DNA from: Cyclobacteriaceae bacterium
Lineage (GTDB): Bacteria > Bacteroidota > Bacteroidia > Cytophagales > Cyclobacteriaceae
Direction: 5' to 3'
Assembly: GCA_013140395.1 (NCBI GenBank)
Contig: JABFSY010000167.1
Span: 1-9,062, forward strand
DNA length: 9,062 nt
Positions 5,446-9,062 of the stretch are shown here, one piece after another; the stretch's first letter is position 1, and every line of letters starts with the position of its first letter. The position numbers and the translations under genes are program-made. The notes under the pieces are model-generated. The model was not told the origin of the DNA. It ran no database searches and was given only the letters and a program-made list of their open reading frames with translations.

Positions 5446-8418
5446 ATGAGAGTATTTTATCTATTCGTAGTTTTTGTCAGTTTTACTTCTCTCGCACAAG
5501 AAACGCTCGTCAATGATAACAACCCTCCTTCGTTAAAATGGTATCAACTCAACACGAAGCATTTTCGTGTATTGTATCCTACTGGGTTCGATGCTCAGGC
5601 GCAACGTATGGCCAATACGCTAGAACATATTCATGAACCCGAGTCGCGCACGATGGGTGGAAGAGCCAAAAAAATTTCTGTCATTCTGCAGAACCAATCC
5701 TCGGTATCTAATGGCTTTGTCTCGATCACGCCACGCAGGTCTGAGTTTTACGGGATGCCTTCGCAGAACTATAACTTTTTAGGCAACAACGATTGGCTGG
5801 ATCTGCTCGCTACCCACGAATACAGACACATCGTACAATATCAACACGCCACCCGTGGTGTGAACAAAGGCATCTATTACTTATTTGGAGCAAATGGATT
5901 ATCGCTCATGTCCTACGTCACAGTGCCACAGTGGTTTTGGGAGGGAGATGCAGTGGCCACCGAAACGGCATTCACCAATAGTGGAAGAGGGCGTATACCC
6001 TATTTTGATTTAGTGCTGCGTACTAATCTGCTGGAAAATCGCAACTTTAGCTACGACAAGCAATACCTCCGTTCTTACAAACACAACATACCCGACCATT
6101 ATAAACTTGGCTTTCATATGGTTTCCTATCTGCGCAAGAAAACCAACAATGCAGAGGTGTGGGAAAACATTACGCGAAGAGCCTGGAGCGTTCCTTTTCC
6201 TTCAGCCTTCTCCAGCGCCATCAAAAAAGAAACGGGGCTATCGGTAAAACAGCTTTACAATGAAATGGCCATTGATCTCAAGAAGCAGTGGCAAGCGCAG
6301 TTAGATACTACTACCCTCACACCATTCGCGAAAGTGAACGAGCGCATCAATGATGTCTACACCGATTATCGTTTCCCACAAGAATTAGAAGACGGAAGTG
6401 TGCTTGTTCAAAAATCGGGTATTGGCGATATAGAAACTCTTATAGTATACAAGAATGGTCGAGCAAAAAGAATATTCACGCAAGGAATCGTAAATGAAAC
6501 AGGTATGTTGTCTGCCACCAACAGTCGGGTGGTTTGGAATGAATTTCGCTATGACCCGCGCTGGCGAGTTAAAACTTTTTCTGCCATTGTAGGATTTGAC
6601 TTAGGTTCCCAAACCAAAACAGTGATCGCCAGTAAAGGCCGTTACGCAGGCGCAGCTCTCTCCCCTAGTGGCTATCAAGTGGCTACAGTGGAAACCACTA
6701 CCGACTACCAAACTAAGCTAGTCGTTCTTGACTACTTCAGCGGAAAAGAAATCAAACGGTTTGAGAATTCAACCAATGACTTTATCTCCATGCCGCGTTT
6801 CAGTGAAAGTGGAAAAGAGATTGTCGCCTTAAAAACGAATCGAACGGGTAAGGCAATTGTTCAATTTTCCTTGGAAACCGGAGAAGAAAAAAACCTGACT
6901 GATTTTTCTGACGAGAATGTGGGGCACCCTGTTTCGAAGGGCAACTTTATCTTGTACAACTCACCCATCAGTGGCATCGATAATATTTATGCACTTGATG
7001 TTAGTACAGGAGATCGTTTTCAAATTACCTCGAGTAAGTATGGAGCATACAATCCGAGTGTAAGTCGCGATGGAAACACAATCTTCTACAACGAACAAGG
7101 AAGAAATGGATTGGACATAGCAAAAATTGCATTTGAACCCAGCACGTGGAAAAAGTGGATCAAGCAGCCACAGCCATCTACTTTCTTTCAACATCTTGTA
7201 GATCAGGAAGGGGTTCCCAATTTACTTTCAAATATCCCGACTGAAAAATTCGCTGTTAAGAAATACTCGCGCTTGAGAGGGCTGATTAATCCATATACCT
7301 GGGGTAGCTATTTGAGCAATGATTTGACCAACATTTATGCGGGTATTACATCAAAAGACTTGCTGGGGACAACCACTGTTAATGCGGGGTATGTGTATGA
7401 TATCGATGAAAAATCGGGGTTGTGGAAAGCGGGAGTCAGCTATCAAGGTTTTTACCCGATAATCGATGCACAAATTTTTACTGGAACCAGAGAAATCAAT
7501 ACGGGAGTATTTGGATTTGGAAGAGACGTGAAATTTAGTTGGTCAGAGACTGGGTTTTTGGGAGGGTTTCGCCTTCCACTACTGTTGACAAGGTCAAAGT
7601 ATTTTTCAGAAATTAATATCTCTAATTCAATTGGAGTAACTCAGGTCGCGTCCTTTAATAATCAGGTCAGCCAAAACGGCACCATCATTTCAACCGGCAC
7701 CAGTCGGTTCGTTCCGGCCAATGACTCGCTGTTTTTTGGATTTAACGAGCGGATTGGAAACGGACAACTGATTTCCAATCAATTCCTATTTTCATATTCC
7801 CGCTCTATGAAAACAAGTCGAAAAGACTTCAATCCAAAATTTGCTCAGCTTCTTACTTTCGAAAACTACACTACACCTTTTGGCGGAGACTTCCGAGGTA
7901 GCTTGACGGCTATTCGGGGAGCAATCTATTTTCCCGGTTTATTAAAACATCATTCAGTTTATTTCCGCGGTGCCTACCAAACATCTTTTAATAGTATTGA
8001 CTTAAATGTTTATCAGTTTAGGAATAGAATTTTTAAGCCCCGTGGCTATTCGTATCCAAGAGACAATGAATTCTATATGTTCTCTGCCAATTATGCGTTA
8101 CCACTTATTTGCCCAGATGTTTCTATCGGCCCCGTGCTTAACATTCAGCGGATCAAAGCGAATCTGTTCCTTGATGGAGGCACAGGCAAAGGTCGCTCTT
8201 ACTTTTACCAGCCACTCAACAACAATACAACTCGGATCTTTTTCTCCGATGCATCGGCCAACTATCTCTCTTTTGGTGCTGAGTTAACGTTTGATTTCAA
8301 TGTTCTTCGCTTATTACCACGACTCGAGCTAGGCGTACGAGCAACTTATGTCACAGCCAATCGATTCAACAACAGCGGAACTACTGTTGAATTTATTATT
8401 GGTAATATCACATTCTGA
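5446..8418 (+). CDS. Exported HExxH peptidase-like / TolB-like propeller / Omp85-like barrel protein
   Basis: A 990-residue protein of unassigned function, probably anchored in the outer membrane. A short signal peptide is likely cut after Ala17 (SLA|QE). Residues about 30-290 resemble a gluzincin (peptidase MA-like) zinc metallopeptidase: HEYRH at 124-128 supplies two His ligands and Glu125 as catalytic base, and WFWEGDA at 163-169 supplies Glu166 as the likely third ligand. Residues about 300-565 contain TolB/PD40-type propeller repeats (ALSPSGYQVA at 404, PRFSESGKEIVAL at 450, NPSVSRDGNTIFYNE at 536). Residues about 606-990 look like a beta-barrel of Omp85 size, with PRGY at 865-868 matching the loop-6 R-G-[FY] motif, NLFLDGG at 906-912, ELGVRA at 961-966, and a terminal Phe. 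No POTRA repeats are visible. It starts two bases after the toxin stop. The barrel class is inference; export and the HExxH/E pattern are directly seen. Confidence 0.85.
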   Translation: MRVFYLFVVFVSFTSLAQETLVNDNNPPSLKWYQLNTKHFRVLYPTGFDAQAQRMANTLEHIHEPESRTMGGRAKKISVILQNQSSVSNGFVSITPRRSEFYGMPSQNYNFLGNNDWLDLLATHEYRHIVQYQHATRGVNKGIYYLFGANGLSLMSYVTVPQWFWEGDAVATETAFTNSGRGRIPYFDLVLRTNLLENRNFSYDKQYLRSYKHNIPDHYKLGFHMVSYLRKKTNNAEVWENITRRAWSVPFPSAFSSAIKKETGLSVKQLYNEMAIDLKKQWQAQLDTTTLTPFAKVNERINDVYTDYRFPQELEDGSVLVQKSGIGDIETLIVYKNGRAKRIFTQGIVNETGMLSATNSRVVWNEFRYDPRWRVKTFSAIVGFDLGSQTKTVIASKGRYAGAALSPSGYQVATVETTTDYQTKLVVLDYFSGKEIKRFENSTNDFISMPRFSESGKEIVALKTNRTGKAIVQFSLETGEEKNLTDFSDENVGHPVSKGNFILYNSPISGIDNIYALDVSTGDRFQITSSKYGAYNPSVSRDGNTIFYNEQGRNGLDIAKIAFEPSTWKKWIKQPQPSTFFQHLVDQEGVPNLLSNIPTEKFAVKKYSRLRGLINPYTWGSYLSNDLTNIYAGITSKDLLGTTTVNAGYVYDIDEKSGLWKAGVSYQGFYPIIDAQIFTGTREINTGVFGFGRDVKFSWSETGFLGGFRLPLLLTRSKYFSEINISNSIGVTQVASFNNQVSQNGTIISTGTSRFVPANDSLFFGFNERIGNGQLISNQFLFSYSRSMKTSRKDFNPKFAQLLTFENYTTPFGGDFRGSLTAIRGAIYFPGLLKHHSVYFRGAYQTSFNSIDLNVYQFRNRIFKPRGYSYPRDNEFYMFSANYALPLICPDVSIGPVLNIQRIKANLFLDGGTGKGRSYFYQPLNNNTTRIFFSDASANYLSFGAELTFDFNVLRLLPRLELGVRATYVTANRFNNSGTTVEFIIGNITF

Positions 8419-8473
8419 CCACCAAAACAAGTCATTTTGTCTTACATTCCTATTTTGGAGTTTATTAACATGT

Positions 8474-8509
8474 CATTATGGCGCTTTATTCTAATGGCAT
8501 ACTTTTCCC
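8474..8509 (+). promoter_or_regulatory. Candidate promoter region of the small heat-shock gene
   Basis: Two weak readings overlap. A housekeeping-type reading pairs TATG (one mismatch from TTTG, ending at 8480) with TACTTTTC (8500-8507, one mismatch from TAnnTTTG) at 19 bases. A sigma-54-type reading uses TGGCAT (8495-8500), but the -12 position has CC at 8508-8509 instead of GC. Either places the transcript start near 8513-8522, close to or past the first in-frame ATG at 8522. No CIRCE element is present. Confidence 0.25.
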
Positions 8510-8563
8510 TGAGGGGTTTGCATGGATTTAAAAACAATGTCAAACCAAAAACAAACAAATACT

Positions 8564-8962
8564 ATGAGCATCATCCGTTACAATGCGAATGATTTCGTAC
8601 CGACATCATTCAGCAACCTGGTAGACCGCTTCTTCAATGAATCTGTAGCAAGCAGTGGCGGCAGTACCTTTGTACCTAAAGTGGATATCATCGAAAATGA
8701 AGTTTCCTATGAAATTCATTTCGCTGTGCCCGGTCTTAACAAAGAAGATTTCAACATCGAATTGAAAGACAATCATTTGACGGTAAGTGGCGAGCGTAAA
8801 CTAACCAATGAGAAAAAGGAAAAGAATTTTCATGCTATTGAAACCAACTACGGATCCTTTAGCCGTGCATTTGCATTGCCCGACAATGTTGACGCCTCCA
8901 AAGCGAATGCAAAATATGATAAAGGTATTTTGGAATTAACGATTCCAAAAGACGAAAAGTAA
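8564..8962 (+). CDS. hsp20: Small heat-shock protein, Hsp20/alpha-crystallin family, C-terminal tail missing
   Basis: An ATP-independent cytoplasmic holdase that binds unfolding proteins during stress. ATG at 8564 is chosen because MSIIRYNANDFVPTSF and LVDRFFNES are the normal N-terminal arm for Bacteroidota Hsp20. In-frame ATGs at 8522 and 8537 would add 14 or 9 polar residues; the first has GAGGGG just upstream, so it cannot be excluded. Counted from 8564 the protein has 132 residues. The alpha-crystallin domain spans about 37-129, with VDIIENEVSYEI at 40-51, VPGLNKEDF at 55-63, LTVSGER at 72-78, and the hallmark AKYDKGILELTIPK at 116-129. It stops at DEK, without the I-x-[IV] tail that anchors neighbouring dimers in oligomers. 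That tail is encoded in frame just after the TAA. The gene stands about 145 bases after the previous one and is probably transcribed separately. Confidence 0.93.
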   Translation: MSIIRYNANDFVPTSFSNLVDRFFNESVASSGGSTFVPKVDIIENEVSYEIHFAVPGLNKEDFNIELKDNHLTVSGERKLTNEKKEKNFHAIETNYGSFSRAFALPDNVDASKANAKYDKGILELTIPKDEK

Positions 8963-8992
8963 ACTCTGAAGCAAACGATCAAAGTAAACTAA
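8963..8992 (+). other. In-frame remnant of the Hsp20 C-terminal tail beyond a TAA stop
   Basis: Directly after the TAA at 8960-8962, in the same frame, nine codons read TLKQTIKVN and then a second TAA (8990-8992). The IKV triplet is an I-x-V motif at the spacing expected for the conserved Hsp20 C-terminal anchor. Replacing the T of the first stop by A would give Lys and a continuous ending DEKKTLKQTIKVN, typical of the family. The sequence therefore suggests a recent nonsense substitution, readthrough, or a sequencing error. Confidence 0.55.
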
Positions 8993-8999
8993 AATGCAT

Positions 9000-9029
9000 C
9001 TCTAAAAACCCTGTTAGATTTTTCTAGAG
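9000..9029 (+). terminator. Weak hairpin after hsp20, possible transcription terminator
   Basis: CTCTA-AAAA (9000-9008) can pair with TTTT-C-TAGAG (9020-9029) with one bulged C at 9024 and a loop of 11 bases. The stem is AT-rich and has no T-run after it, so it is a poor intrinsic terminator. It is listed because it lies eight bases after the second stop codon of the extended Hsp20 frame, and no better terminator is visible before the window ends. Confidence 0.22.
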
Positions 9030-9062
9030 GTCCGCTCAATCAGTTTAGGTGGGTGGGTAAGG

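Noticed and set aside
6961..7194. Minus-strand 77-codon open frame inside the 990-residue gene
   Set aside because: It is antisense to intact propeller-coding sequence and has no protein-like features. Same-strand frames at 5793-5981 and 8006-8287 are out-of-frame shadows of the same gene.
8419..8460. Possible terminator after the peptidase-barrel gene from ACAA...TTGT and T-rich bases
   Set aside because: The pairing is only four or five weak base pairs with no following T-run, so I cannot support a terminator here.
9049..9062. G-rich end GGTGGGTGGGTAAGG as a possible G-quadruplex
   Set aside because: Two of the four G-runs have only two bases and the tract is cut by the window edge, so at most a weak two-layer structure is possible.

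Overview
The window looks like part of a Bacteroidota chromosome, most likely from the Cytophagales or a related group. The evidence is a SusC/SusD pair, a PorSS-independent outer-membrane protein style, TAnnTTTG-like promoter octamers and few Shine-Dalgarno sequences. The genus cannot be fixed from the sequence alone. There are no rRNA, tRNA, CRISPR or insertion-sequence signatures.

Left half (minus strand, about 50-4600): one nutrient-uptake operon read right to left. A SusC-family TonB-dependent outer-membrane channel (4495 to 1472) is followed after 34 bases by its SusD-family surface lipoprotein (1437 to 106). A strong intrinsic terminator (82 to 50) ends the operon. No glycoside hydrolase, sigma/anti-sigma pair or hybrid two-component regulator is present here, so the substrate is unknown. 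The upstream region carries a plausible promoter and three TAAAAT boxes repeated exactly every 10 bases.

Centre (4717-5443): a very short minus-strand gene for a 41-residue single-span membrane protein has a perfect TACTTTTG promoter octamer just upstream. It is divergent from a type II toxin-antitoxin module, a small antitoxin overlapping a RelE/ParE-family toxin by 11 bases. The two promoter regions appear to overlap.

Right half (plus strand): two bases after the toxin begins a 990-residue exported protein. It combines an HExxH zinc-peptidase-like domain, a TolB-like beta-propeller and a C-terminal beta-barrel with Omp85-like features. This is the most interesting protein in the window. 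It is followed by an Hsp20 small heat-shock protein gene. An in-frame TAA there is followed by nine codons and a second stop. Those nine codons spell the expected C-terminal tail with an I-x-V motif, so the protein looks truncated by one base substitution (or is read through). The last 70 bases hold a weak hairpin and G-rich sequence but no recognisable gene.
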